NCBI RefSeq assembly: GCF_034424175.1
Contig: NZ_CP139986.1
Span: 1,550,001 to 1,614,000, forward strand
Direction: 5' to 3'
DNA: 64,000 nucleotides
Source: Kluyvera intermedia
GTDB taxonomy: Bacteria > Pseudomonadota > Gammaproteobacteria > Enterobacterales > Enterobacteriaceae
Within the stretch, counting starts at the first letter, position 1. Each line of letters opens with the position of its first letter. This document shows positions 26,130 to 35,125 of the stretch, one piece after another. A program made the position numbers and the translations under genes. The notes below the pieces were generated by a model that saw nothing but the letters and a program-made list of their open reading frames with translations, made no database searches and was not told the origin of the DNA.

Positions 26130-26450
26130 ATGAAGCCGATTAAATGGGTATCCTTGGTGCTGACATCCGTGTTGTTAGCGGGGTGCGCCACGAGCATGTC
26201 TGACAGAGCATCTCGAGTCCAGGTGATTACTAAAGACGAAGCGAAGGGGTATCAGTTTGTTGCCAACGTATCAGGGTCATCAACGTTGACCGGCGTTGCT
26301 CGCCATACTGGCTATCAAAATGCGATGAATGAAGTGTTGGATAATGCAGCAAAAGTGGGTGCTCAATTTGTCGTTATTGACCCAGATAGCGCTCCTTCAT
26401 ACTGGACAACGAGTGAGGTTATCAGAGCTTCAGCCTACAAAAAGAATTAG
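26130..26450 (+). CDS. small predicted lipoprotein
   Basis: A 106-residue predicted outer- or inner-membrane lipoprotein of unknown function. From the ATG at 26130 the signal sequence is MKPIKWVSLVLTSVLLAGC, with lipobox LAGC and Cys19 as the lipidation site; position +2 is Ala, which does not give the classic inner-membrane retention signal. The mature part (VQVITKDEAKGYQFVANVSG, then a later NEVLDNAAKVGAQFVVID) resembles the small DUF4156-type lipoproteins, but I am not sure of the family. The frame is open eight codons upstream; the internal ATG is preferred because it places the signal peptide at the N-terminus. It sits alone between two terminators. Confidence 0.75.
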   Translation: MKPIKWVSLVLTSVLLAGCATSMSDRASRVQVITKDEAKGYQFVANVSGSSTLTGVARHTGYQNAMNEVLDNAAKVGAQFVVIDPDSAPSYWTTSEVIRASAYKKN

Positions 26451-26470
26451 TCTTGATGAGTAAAACGATA

Positions 26471-26495
26471 TAAAGCCGCCTAATTGGCGGCTTTA
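26471..26495. terminator. hairpin between the lipoprotein gene and mesD, probably bidirectional
   Basis: A perfect 10-bp stem TAAAGCCGCC / GGCGGCTTTA with loop TAATT. It lies 20 bases after the lipoprotein stop and 51 bases after the mesD stop, between convergent genes. The T-runs are short on both strands. Confidence 0.65.
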
Positions 26496-26546
26496 GTTAT
26501 GATTGCAGCAGACCGACACACCGTCAGGTCATTCACTATGACGCGG

Positions 26547-27578
26547 TTATTTTGCCAGCAACTCTTTGCGAATAATCTCAGCACCTGCACTTAACGCATT
26601 CAGTTTCCCGCGAGCCACCTGACGAGGCAATGGCGCCATGCCGCAGTTGGTTGACGGATAGAGTTTATCGGCATCGACAAACTGCAGGGCTTTACGTAGC
26701 GTATCGGCAACTTCCTCTGCGGTTTCAATAGCATGGTTAGCCACGTCAATCGCCCCAACCATCACCTTTTTACCACGGATCAATTCCAGCAAGTCCATCG
26801 GAACACGTGAGTTATGGCATTCCAGTGAGATGATATCGATTGAGGACTGTTGCAGTTTAGGGAACGCCTCTTCATATTGGCGCCACTCTGAACCCAGCGT
26901 CTTTTTCCAGTCGGTGTTAGCTTTAATCCCGTAGCCATAACAAATATGCACCGCCGTTTCGCACTTCAGTCCTTCGACGGCTCTTTCTAATGCGGCAATA
27001 CCCCAGTCGTTCACTTCATCAAAGAAGACGTTAAAAGCTGGTTCATCAAACTGGATAATATCCACGCCCGCCGCTTCTAATTCCCTGGCTTCCTGGTTGA
27101 GAATTTTGGCAAATTCCCAGGCCAGTTTCTCACGACTTTTATAATGGTTATCATAAAGGGTATCGATCATGGTCATCGGCCCCGGCAGTGCCCATTTAAT
27201 CGGCTGCTTCGTGAGCTGGCGCAGGAATTTTGCATCTTCAACAAACACCGGTTTTTGACGCTCAACGGCGCTAACTACCGTTGGTACGCTGGCGTCATAA
27301 CGATTACGAATTCTTACGGTCTCGCGCTTTTCAAAATCGACGCCGCTTAAGTGCTCAATAAACGTGGTGACAAAGTGTTGGCGAGTTTGCTCACCGTCGC
27401 TAACGATATCAATACCGGCCTGAAGCTGCTCTGCCAGAGACAGACGCAGGGCGTCCTGTTTCCCCTCAATTAACGCTTCGTTTTGCAGTTTCCACGGAGA
27501 CCATAGCGTTTCCGGTTGTGCAAGCCATGACGGTTTTGGCAGGCTGCCCGCAGTAGACGTTGGAAGTAATGTTTTCAT
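26547..27578 (-). CDS. mesD: core-MetE methionine synthase, MesD type
   Basis: A 343-residue protein equivalent to only the C-terminal catalytic domain of MetE. Zinc ligands of the MetE fold are all visible: H211 and C213 (AVHICYGYG), E253 (SLECHNSR) and C312 (STNCGMAPLP), as is the IIQFDEPAF motif (171-182 region). Missing the MetE N-terminal half, it should not use polyglutamyl folate as MetE does. It is 27 bases downstream of a DUF1852 gene, the pairing that defines MesD-MesX folate-independent methionine synthases (described for Acinetobacter). The methyl donor is unknown. AAGGT precedes the ATG by about nine bases. Confidence 0.85.
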   Translation of the reverse strand: MKTLLPTSTAGSLPKPSWLAQPETLWSPWKLQNEALIEGKQDALRLSLAEQLQAGIDIVSDGEQTRQHFVTTFIEHLSGVDFEKRETVRIRNRYDASVPTVVSAVERQKPVFVEDAKFLRQLTKQPIKWALPGPMTMIDTLYDNHYKSREKLAWEFAKILNQEARELEAAGVDIIQFDEPAFNVFFDEVNDWGIAALERAVEGLKCETAVHICYGYGIKANTDWKKTLGSEWRQYEEAFPKLQQSSIDIISLECHNSRVPMDLLELIRGKKVMVGAIDVANHAIETAEEVADTLRKALQFVDADKLYPSTNCGMAPLPRQVARGKLNALSAGAEIIRKELLAK

Positions 27579-27605
27579 AATAACTGACCTTATATTCTGG
27601 TTTAA

Positions 27606-28583
27606 TCAAATAGCGTACTGAGCAGACCACTGTTCAAGAATATGCTTATAGGGTTTGATAAAGTGCTCTTCCGTAAATTTGCCCTGTTCAATTGCTAATT
27701 GACTACGTTCTTCACGGTCATAAACAATCTTGGTTAATGAATGATCCTGGTGATTAAGATTCGGCTGGAAGTATTGTCCTGCCGCAGAGTTCGCATTATA
27801 AATCTCAGGCCGGTAAATCTTCTGGAACGTCTCCATGGTGCTGATCGTCCCGATCAGTTCGAGATCGGTATAATCACTCAATAAATCACCTGAGAAGTAG
27901 AAGGCTAACGGCGCCACGCTGTTTTTAGGCATAAAGTAACGAACCCGTAAGCCCATTTTATTGAAGTATTTTTCAGTCAATGAAGAACCGTGCTGCTGAT
28001 ATTCGATACCGAGTACCGGATGTCGATTGCCGGTTTGTTCATAGTTGTTTTTATTGGAAATGCTCAGACAAATCACTGGCGGTTTGTTAAAGCTTTTCTT
28101 GTATTCCGTTGACTGGACGAAATGCTTAAAGATATTGCCATGCAATTCACCAAAACTGTCCGGAATGCTGAATTCAGGCTGGTTTTTATTGTGATCTAAC
28201 AATAATACGCTGAAGTCATAATCACGTACGTAAGAGGAGAAGTTATTCCCCACAATACCTTCAAGACGCTCATTGGTTTTTTTATCAATGATATTGGTTT
28301 TGAGTATTTCGATCGCCGGGAACGCGTCAGCATTATCTGCAATGCTCATCTCAACGGAGATGATTTCCAGCTCGACAGAATAACGGTCGCCTTTTGGATT
28401 GTCCCAATGTGCCAGCGTATTAAAGCGGTTATCTATCATCACCAATGTGTTGCGCAGGTTCTCCTGGCGGTTCTTGCCACGGGCTAAATTGGCAAAGTTG
28501 GTGGTGATTCGGGTATTTTCAGAAGGGTTATAATTTTCATCGAAAATACTGCGTGAAATCTTAAATGTAAAATCTGTATTCAT
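27606..28583 (-). CDS. mesX: DUF1852 protein, MesX partner of MesD
   Basis: A 325-residue soluble protein that I recognise as the DUF1852 family (N-terminus MNTDFTFKISRSIFDENYNP, then TRITTNFANLARGKNRQENL). In Acinetobacter this family, MesX, is needed for the methionine synthase activity of MesD, apparently with oxygen; its chemistry is not settled. The frame is open to 28661, but the ATG at 28583 matches the family start. First gene of the mesX-mesD pair. No signal peptide or membrane segment is seen. Confidence 0.83.
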   Translation of the reverse strand: MNTDFTFKISRSIFDENYNPSENTRITTNFANLARGKNRQENLRNTLVMIDNRFNTLAHWDNPKGDRYSVELEIISVEMSIADNADAFPAIEILKTNIIDKKTNERLEGIVGNNFSSYVRDYDFSVLLLDHNKNQPEFSIPDSFGELHGNIFKHFVQSTEYKKSFNKPPVICLSISNKNNYEQTGNRHPVLGIEYQQHGSSLTEKYFNKMGLRVRYFMPKNSVAPLAFYFSGDLLSDYTDLELIGTISTMETFQKIYRPEIYNANSAAGQYFQPNLNHQDHSLTKIVYDREERSQLAIEQGKFTEEHFIKPYKHILEQWSAQYAI

Positions 28584-28747
28584 CGTGATCTTGCATCCCC
28601 GTGCCAGCATGAAATTAGTGTTACTTATTGATTCAAAATGAATTAATGCTCCGTGGTTCACGGTTTTTCATGTTGCCAACAAGTTAATATGATGTATTTA
28701 TGCCAGAGCGAGTGGATGAGTGAAAGCGACTTAATTTCATTACAACA

Positions 28748-28760
28748 TGAGCCATTTTCA
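28748..28760. promoter_or_regulatory. possible MetR-type site upstream of mesX
   Basis: TGAG CCATT TTCA differs in one base from the MetR consensus TGAA-N5-TTCA. It lies 165 bases upstream of the mesX ATG, farther than the usual metE/metH sites. I saw no MetJ box (repeated AGACGTCT) in 28584-28839. Low confidence. Confidence 0.2.
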
Positions 28761-28839
28761 TGATCGGTTTTAAAGTGAGAAAGTTTTTAACGACGAACGT
28801 TCCGGGCTGCACGCTCGGGGGCTGCCGATTTCGGCAAGG

Positions 28840-30078
28840 TTAAAGAACGTGTGTTTTGATTCTTGAGGAATTATCAAGTTGCCTGATAGCCGGCACCAGG
28901 CAAACACCGGCGGTAGCGATGACGACGGCCATGGCGGCAACCATCAGAACATGGTGGCTACCGTAATGCGCCGCAAGTGGGCCTGCGACCAACTCACCAA
29001 AAGGAATCGCCACAAACGAACCTACGGCATCATAGGCGTACACGCGCGCCAGTTTTTCAGGTGGGATATGCGTTTGTAGCGAATGTGCCCACGACACGCC
29101 GAAGAGTCCGAAAGCGACACCGGCCATAAAAAATGCGGCCATAAGCCACGGTGCTGACGCCGGCAGGCTGAGCAGGAAAATAGGCACTGCGCAGAGGGCA
29201 ACCAGCATGGCACCGATAAAAAGATCGCGGCGTGGACGCCAGCGCAGCGCCAGGAAAGACCCGGCTATGAGGCCGACACTTTGTGCGGCAATAATGATCC
29301 CCCAGTTGGCTCGCCCGAAAGAGGCATCCGCAATCACCGGGCCAAGTACCATCACCAGACCGCTGAAGGCGGCATTAATAATGGTAAATTGAACCACAAT
29401 CGACCATACCCAGGCCCGGCTGGCGAATTCATGCCAGCCCTCTTTGAGGTCTTGCAGGATATGGCTTTGCGATGAATCAGCCTGGATAGAGCCGATACGA
29501 ATCAAGAAATACAACGGTGCGGCGGCAGCAAAGCCCAGCGCATCAATCGCCAGCCCCCAACCGGGGCCGACCGCGCTGATTAATATCCCGCCCAGCGAGG
29601 CGCCGATGACCGTGCCGCTATAAATACCGAGCTGGATTAACGCATTGGCCTCGCGCAAATTCTGCGCAGGAACCGTTTGAGGTACCAGCGCCGAGGAGGC
29701 GGGTAATGCGATACCCGCAGCCGCGCCGTTAACGACACCCAGCAAGGCCAGACTCAATACCGTCGCTGAGCCATCAAGTACGGAAGCGGCAACAATCGCC
29801 TGTGAGACGGCGGCAATCAGGGAAGAAGAGACCAATACGCGACTGCGTGAATAACGATCTGCTAACACCCCGCCAAGCAACAGAAAAATCACGTTAAAGA
29901 GTGAGCGGGAGGCCACGACAATGCCTAAATCAGAGACAGACCCGCCAATATCAAGGACGGCAAAGGCCAGCGCAATGGGGGCAATCCCATTGCCTAATAC
30001 CGTCAGCAAGCGCGCAAAAAAGAGATTGCGAAAAGGGGAAAAGTGGAACGCGTGCGTTTTTTTATTATCGGTTATCAT
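28840..30078 (-). CDS. major facilitator superfamily transporter
   Basis: A 412-residue membrane protein with about twelve hydrophobic helices and the MFS loop-2/3 signature GGVLADRYSRSRVLV near residue 68. It resembles the MFS_3/enterobactin-exporter-like group of drug or siderophore exporters (RNLFFARLLTVLGNGIAPIA at the start). The substrate cannot be told. It starts 35 bases after an acetyltransferase gene on the same strand, so the two may form an operon. No clear Shine-Dalgarno is seen at the ATG. Confidence 0.82.
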   Translation of the reverse strand: MITDNKKTHAFHFSPFRNLFFARLLTVLGNGIAPIALAFAVLDIGGSVSDLGIVVASRSLFNVIFLLLGGVLADRYSRSRVLVSSSLIAAVSQAIVAASVLDGSATVLSLALLGVVNGAAAGIALPASSALVPQTVPAQNLREANALIQLGIYSGTVIGASLGGILISAVGPGWGLAIDALGFAAAAPLYFLIRIGSIQADSSQSHILQDLKEGWHEFASRAWVWSIVVQFTIINAAFSGLVMVLGPVIADASFGRANWGIIIAAQSVGLIAGSFLALRWRPRRDLFIGAMLVALCAVPIFLLSLPASAPWLMAAFFMAGVAFGLFGVSWAHSLQTHIPPEKLARVYAYDAVGSFVAIPFGELVAGPLAAHYGSHHVLMVAAMAVVIATAGVCLVPAIRQLDNSSRIKTHVL

Positions 30079-30113
30079 TGTGATGGGGTATCTGAATTAA
30101 GGTCTGTACTTTA

Positions 30114-30761
30114 TCACGGGCGAATATTTCCACAATCGCTCATGCTTACCACTTTGTGTTCCAACGCTGAGATATCGCCGGAGGATAAAAGTGGCTGCCA
30201 TTGGATAAGCAATTCTTCCGGGTGCTCGTACAGTTTCAGCGCCGTAATTCTGGCAATATCGTCCTCAGAAAACCGAAACTTGATAAACTTTGCAGGGTTA
30301 CCACCGACGACCGCGTAGGGTGGGACATCTTTTGTTACCACGGAACCTGCCGCCACTACCGCGCCTTCGCCAATCACGACACCGGGCATGATCATCGCCC
30401 GCATCCCCAACCAACAACCGTCCCCAAGCAGGGTATCGCCGCGAGGCTGGTAGGCTTCTTGTATGGATTCCATGAAAGGATAAAGGCTAATCCAATCCAT
30501 GCGATGCGTACTGTTTCCGCCCATAAGGATTACGCATTCAGCGCCAATGCAGACGAAATTTCCGATAATGAGTTGATCAAGTTTGCCAAGCGGTTGCCAC
30601 TCTCGACTGACCCGATCGCCGAGTAAATACCGCACGACCGAATGCTCAAAACCGTTATCCCAGCAGTCGCTATAATAACTGTGGGTACCTTTGAGATGAA
30701 TGTTAGGGTTAGTCACCGTTTGATGAAGGTACTCCATCCGGGACCAGTGTTTATCAGACAT
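30114..30761 (-). CDS. CatB/Vat-type (left-handed beta-helix) acetyltransferase
   Basis: A 215-residue xenobiotic O-acetyltransferase. Hexapeptide repeats form a left-handed beta-helix: IIGNFVCIGAECVIL, then LGDGCWLGMRAMIMPGVVIGEGAVV interrupted only by a loop. The active-site His is in NSTHRMDWIS (H86), the motif of CatB chloramphenicol and Vat streptogramin acetyltransferases. C-terminal VVGGNPAKFIKFRF is typical. Family membership is clear, but the substrate is not: many chromosomal members act on unknown or non-antibiotic acceptors. AAGG precedes the ATG. Confidence 0.85.
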   Translation of the reverse strand: MSDKHWSRMEYLHQTVTNPNIHLKGTHSYYSDCWDNGFEHSVVRYLLGDRVSREWQPLGKLDQLIIGNFVCIGAECVILMGGNSTHRMDWISLYPFMESIQEAYQPRGDTLLGDGCWLGMRAMIMPGVVIGEGAVVAAGSVVTKDVPPYAVVGGNPAKFIKFRFSEDDIARITALKLYEHPEELLIQWQPLLSSGDISALEHKVVSMSDCGNIRP

Positions 30762-30988
30762 AAAATGAAAACCTTCTGAATTTTATTAATATAATCGTGA
30801 TGAATTTTTTTCATTGTTAGGGGCATCAGTATATTCATATGACACGTGTATGCCTATCACCAGCGTACAGGTGCTGAAGGTGCAGTGATAAACCGGTGTG
30901 TCTGTTTCTGAAACTTCCTGTCGCAGGTTGGTAAATCTATAAAACGCCTCTATAGTCGAACACAGTTTCTACGTAACAGGATCCATCA

Positions 30989-32098
30989 ATGCGCTTTAAC
31001 GGACTGACCAAAGGCTTCTTTGTATTAATACTTGCCCTCGTGACCTGGGCTTTTTTTGATGTGCTATCACCTTACTTCTCCGCCATTTTGTGGGCGGCGA
31101 TACTCACTGTCGTCTTTAACCCGGTAAAAAATAAAATACGTAGTGCGTTGGGCGATCGCAATGGGCTGGCGTCACTACTGACCATTGGCATTATTTGCCT
31201 GATTGTATTTATTCCGTTGATGGCGATTCTATCATCACTGGCGGTTGAACTCAGCGTACTGGACACCAAGCTGCAACAAAACACCTTGAGGTTCCCGGAG
31301 GTTGTCTCGAGTATTTTTTCCCATCTCCCGCGCTGGGCGAAAGGATTTCTGATTGAGCATAACCTTGATAGTGCAACGCAAATCCAGAAAAAACTGTCGG
31401 AATTTGCCTTACAGGGCGGTCAGTATCTTGCGGGTAGTGCGTTCCTGATCGGTAAAGGGACATTTGGTTTTGCCATCAGCTTCGGCATTATGTTGTATCT
31501 GCTGTTTTTCCTGCTTAAAGATGGGCCGTACCTGGTGCGCCAGATTCTGGATTCATTGCCGCTTTCTGATTTTGCTAAACAGCACCTGTTTAGCAAGTTT
31601 GTCGGCGTCACGCGCGCCACGGTAAAAGGCACGGCAGTTGTGGCGGCGGTTCAGGGGACACTCGGCGGTATTGCCTTTGCGATAGTCGGTATCGACGGCA
31701 GTATCTTGTGGGGCGTATTGATGGCATTCCTCTCTCTGGTGCCCGCCGTGGGCTCGGCGATTATCTGGGTGCCGGCAGCTATATTCCTCTTTGCAACACA
31801 GCAACTGTGGCAGGGGCTGTTTATTGTTGGTTTCTTCGTGATTATTGTCGGCGTCGTGGACAATATCCTGCGCCCGCTGCTGGTGGGGAAAGATACCAAG
31901 ATGCCTGACTACCTGATTCTGATTTCGACCCTTGGCGGTATGGAAATCTACGGCATCAACGGTTTTGTCATCGGCCCACTAATTGCGGCCCTTTTCCTCG
32001 CCTGTTGGAACCTGTTCTCCGGTCGAGATCATGCGGGTAACGCTGAAGCACTGGACGAAGAGTTTATTGAAGAGGGAAAAACCCCTCCAGATTTATAA
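30989..32098 (+). CDS. AI-2E family (UPF0118) permease
   Basis: A 369-residue inner-membrane protein with about eight helices and the family features: a soluble stretch near residues 85-150, TVKGTAVVAAVQGTLGGIAF, and the C-terminal IVGVVDNILRPLLVGKDTKM motif. The family includes autoinducer-2 exporter TqsA, YdiK and PerM, and also Na+/H+ antiporters, so the substrate is open. It is not an obvious orthologue of a K-12 member. CAGGA precedes the ATG at 30989. A UUCG-capped terminator follows. Confidence 0.85.
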   Translation: MRFNGLTKGFFVLILALVTWAFFDVLSPYFSAILWAAILTVVFNPVKNKIRSALGDRNGLASLLTIGIICLIVFIPLMAILSSLAVELSVLDTKLQQNTLRFPEVVSSIFSHLPRWAKGFLIEHNLDSATQIQKKLSEFALQGGQYLAGSAFLIGKGTFGFAISFGIMLYLLFFLLKDGPYLVRQILDSLPLSDFAKQHLFSKFVGVTRATVKGTAVVAAVQGTLGGIAFAIVGIDGSILWGVLMAFLSLVPAVGSAIIWVPAAIFLFATQQLWQGLFIVGFFVIIVGVVDNILRPLLVGKDTKMPDYLILISTLGGMEIYGINGFVIGPLIAALFLACWNLFSGRDHAGNAEALDEEFIEEGKTPPDL

Positions 32099-32114
32099 GG
32101 TAAAGACGATAACT

Positions 32115-32141
32115 AAAGGCGACTTCGGTCGCCTTTTTTTT
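32115..32141 (+). terminator. Rho-independent terminator with UUCG loop
   Basis: The 9-bp stem AAAGGCGAC / GTCGCCTTT is closed by the very stable TTCG tetraloop and followed by a run of Ts. It lies 16 bases after the permease stop. Confidence 0.93.
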
Positions 32142-32209
32142 CACGCAAAATCAGGCGTTTTCTATAATTTAATCAGGCTTCATTTTTTTGCTGTAGAAGG
32201 AATTAACAG

Positions 32210-34000
32210 GTGCGAATTGCCACAATCACAAACTGGGCCTACTGCGCGACGGTTTGTCTCACCATTGCTTCTGGTATCGTCATGCTGATGGCGTCCAACG
32301 CCGATAATAGTGAACGACGGGCGGTAGAACAGCGGCAGATTTTCGACCAGTTGACAGAAGAAGTGGAAATGGATGCCTGGTCGCTGTCCGATTTGGCACG
32401 CCTGTACGTTATCGGTCAAGACCCGGATATCCTCGATACCTATAGTCAGAAAGAGTCGGCACTCAAAGATATCGAGCATCGATTGTCAGTGCTAAAAGAT
32501 ACGGGGGCGACGGGGGAAGAGCTGGCGCTGCTGCACGAAGGGCTGCAAATTGTTGATGCGTTACAGGATGAACAGCAGACGGCGCTTAACAGTGTTGCCA
32601 ATGGTGAAGAAAAACAGGCTGTCTCGCTGCTGTACGGTAAGATTTATGAACAGCAACTCGAACAAGCGCAGGATCGCATAGACCATTTTCGCAAGATGCT
32701 GGATAACCGAGCACGGGACGCCATTGTAGATGCGACTGAGATGTCCCGTACCCTGCGAACCTTGTCCGAAGTGATGGTCGGGCTGACGGCGCTGCTGTTT
32801 TTATTCGTACTCGGTTTTATTTTAAAACACCGCGTATTGCGTCCGGTGGTGCGGCTGAGCGACGTGGTCCACCGCCTGGCCTCGCAAGATTACGCGGTCG
32901 AAACGCCCAACTTTAACCAGATTGATGAAATTGGCGATATGGCTCAGGCGATCCGCATTTTTCGCGAAAATGGTCTGGTACGACAGCAGCTTGAGAGAGA
33001 ACGCGACGCCAACTGGGCAATACGTGAGTTGCTGGCACGCATGACCCAGCGTTTGCAGGGCTGTGAGAATTTTGCTGATGTGGTTAACGTCGCCGAGCTT
33101 TTTGCACCCAATATTGCCCCGGGTATCGCTGGACGGTTGTATATCCTGGACCGCGAGCCCTGGCAGATGCGCTGTGTCGCCCAATGGCTTTCCCCTCAGG
33201 GTAGCGCTGAGCCATTCCATCCTGATGAATGCTGGGCGGTACGGCGCGGGCAGAGCCATCCACCGGTCAACGGTGAGCCGGATATTGCCTGCTATCATTT
33301 GCCGCAATCGTCTGAGAATGAGACCTTGTGTGTTCCGCTGATCGCTCAGGGAGAAGCCATTGGCCTGCTCTCATTCCAGAATCTTAATCATGAAACGGCG
33401 CCTTCTCGCGCCTATCTGGAGCTGATGGCTGAAGCGCTAGGCCTGGCATTAGCCAATCAGCGCCTGCGTGAGGCGTTGCTGGAAAAAGCGCTCTATGATC
33501 CGCTGACCGGTTTACGTAATCGTCATCATCTGGAAGACACCCTGAGCAACCAGATGAACCAGGCGATGCGCAACAAGGAGCCGCTTAGCTGTCTGATGAT
33601 AGATATCGACCACTTTAAAAGTATTAACGACACTTTTGGTCATGAAGCGGGGGATGGGGTGATTAAGAGCGTCGCCGCCATCATCCAGCGTGTGGTACAC
33701 AAAAGCGGCATGGCTTTCCGCTACGGTGGTGAAGAGTTTCTGGTGCTGCTTAACGGCATGGATGAAGAGGCCGCAAATCGTATCGCGACGGATATTTTAA
33801 ACGGTGTGCGCGATATGTCGCTGCATTTTGGGGTGTCAGATATTGGCCATGTTGATGTGTCTATTGGCGTGGCGAGTTATCCAGAGCATGTCCAGAGCGA
33901 CAATCTGTTGCGTGCAGCGGACGTGGCGCTGTATCGTGCAAAAGAACTGGGGCGCGCGCGGGTTGTGAGTTTTGGCATGCTGGAACAGCCCCCTTTATGA
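32210..34000 (+). CDS. membrane-bound diguanylate cyclase (HAMP-GAF-GGDEF)
   Basis: A 596-residue predicted c-di-GMP synthase. Order: membrane helix (about 10-28), periplasmic sensor region (about 30-185, helical), second helix (about 187-206), HAMP (about 207-260), GAF-like domain (about 280-420) and GGDEF domain (about 426-588). The active-site signature is GGEEF at 506-510 and the metal aspartate is in MIDIDHFK, so it should be catalytic. The inhibitory I-site RxxD normally five residues ahead of the signature is not there (HKSG instead). Start GTG at 32210 after AAGGA. Its last six bases overlap the convergent ybdK-type gene. Confidence 0.9.
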   Translation: MRIATITNWAYCATVCLTIASGIVMLMASNADNSERRAVEQRQIFDQLTEEVEMDAWSLSDLARLYVIGQDPDILDTYSQKESALKDIEHRLSVLKDTGATGEELALLHEGLQIVDALQDEQQTALNSVANGEEKQAVSLLYGKIYEQQLEQAQDRIDHFRKMLDNRARDAIVDATEMSRTLRTLSEVMVGLTALLFLFVLGFILKHRVLRPVVRLSDVVHRLASQDYAVETPNFNQIDEIGDMAQAIRIFRENGLVRQQLERERDANWAIRELLARMTQRLQGCENFADVVNVAELFAPNIAPGIAGRLYILDREPWQMRCVAQWLSPQGSAEPFHPDECWAVRRGQSHPPVNGEPDIACYHLPQSSENETLCVPLIAQGEAIGLLSFQNLNHETAPSRAYLELMAEALGLALANQRLREALLEKALYDPLTGLRNRHHLEDTLSNQMNQAMRNKEPLSCLMIDIDHFKSINDTFGHEAGDGVIKSVAAIIQRVVHKSGMAFRYGGEEFLVLLNGMDEEAANRIATDILNGVRDMSLHFGVSDIGHVDVSIGVASYPEHVQSDNLLRAADVALYRAKELGRARVVSFGMLEQPPL

Positions 34001-35125
34001 GGGGCTGTGCGTAATATGCGCAGTCGGTAACAACATTTCCATCAAATCGCTGATGACCTCTAGCTCACTCATTCCGCTTTGCACCTTTTCCCGCAACCGG
34101 GATGCATCGTTCACCCCGTGCTGCACGTAAGAGGAGAGATAGCTCAGCACCTTTTTCTCTTCAACATTGGCTCCATTTTCCAGAGTACTGAACATATCTT
34201 GAATATGTTCAGTTAATGGAATGCGTATGCGCTTATTGATATCAATATATAAGGCTTCAAAACCGTATCGCTGGGCGTAGAAAGCATTGGCATGGGTTAC
34301 CGCATTACGTGCTTGGGCAATAGGTACCCTATTTTTGAGTAAATATTTCACTAACAGTTGCGCGTAGCCCCCTAACATGGCTGCATGAAAAAGCGTAAGC
34401 GGGGTGTCGCAAACGCGAATTTCTACCGTCCCGAGTTCAGGTTTTGGTCTGACTTCCCAATAAATATCTTTTTGGCTCCTGATCACCCCAAGCTCAGTAC
34501 ACTCTTCTACATAACCTATAAACTTGTGCCAGTTATCGATATCGCGCTCAATCTGGCCAAAGGTATGGAAAGAGTTGAGGGCGCTAAAGCGGGAGCTGTC
34601 GAAGCCGGTATCTTCAGACTGGTAGTAAGGTGAGGATGCGCTGAGTGCGATAAAATGTGGCAAATAGGGAATTAAGGCATGACAAAGATAAATGGCATCA
34701 TTGCCTGAGCCGACGCCGACATGAATATGCTGACCGAAAACACAGGACAGCTTAGCGAGAAATCCCTGCAACTCGTGAAGCTCAGCATAACGTTTGCTGG
34801 GGGTGATGGTTTGGTTTTTCCAGATATTGCTAAAATGTCTTCCTCCTCCGCATAACCCGCATTGTTTATCCGCCGCAATAGTCGCGACTTTTCGCGCAAG
34901 CGTATTTATTTCTTCATACAGAGTAAACGGTGTGTCATGTACCGAGGAGTTCAGCTCAATTGTTGATAACGTTAACTCCTTTTTAATATGGGAGTCATCG
35001 TTGCACAGCGGAATAATTTCCAGACTTTTATCAGAGAGATGCCCGTCAATGAGATTAATCAATTGTAGCTCGAGTTCAATCCCCAGGCTAGGTGTGGCTG
35101 ATGCAGTAAAGGGAATATCGTTCAT
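33995..35125 (-). CDS. YbdK-type carboxylate-amine ligase
   Basis: A 376-residue ATP-grasp-like enzyme of the GCS2 family (weak gamma-glutamyl-cysteine ligase activity in E. coli YbdK). Family features: GIELELQLIN at residues 15-24, CGGGRHFSNIW, GQHIHVGVGSG, and YWEVRPKPELGTVEIRVCDTP. It is clearly not the K-12 ybdK locus, and the protein lacks close similarity in its C-terminal part. AAGG precedes the ATG. It converges on the diguanylate cyclase gene and diverges from katE. Confidence 0.8.
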   Translation of the reverse strand: MNDIPFTASATPSLGIELELQLINLIDGHLSDKSLEIIPLCNDDSHIKKELTLSTIELNSSVHDTPFTLYEEINTLARKVATIAADKQCGLCGGGRHFSNIWKNQTITPSKRYAELHELQGFLAKLSCVFGQHIHVGVGSGNDAIYLCHALIPYLPHFIALSASSPYYQSEDTGFDSSRFSALNSFHTFGQIERDIDNWHKFIGYVEECTELGVIRSQKDIYWEVRPKPELGTVEIRVCDTPLTLFHAAMLGGYAQLLVKYLLKNRVPIAQARNAVTHANAFYAQRYGFEALYIDINKRIRIPLTEHIQDMFSTLENGANVEEKKVLSYLSSYVQHGVNDASRLREKVQSGMSELEVISDLMEMLLPTAHITHSPS

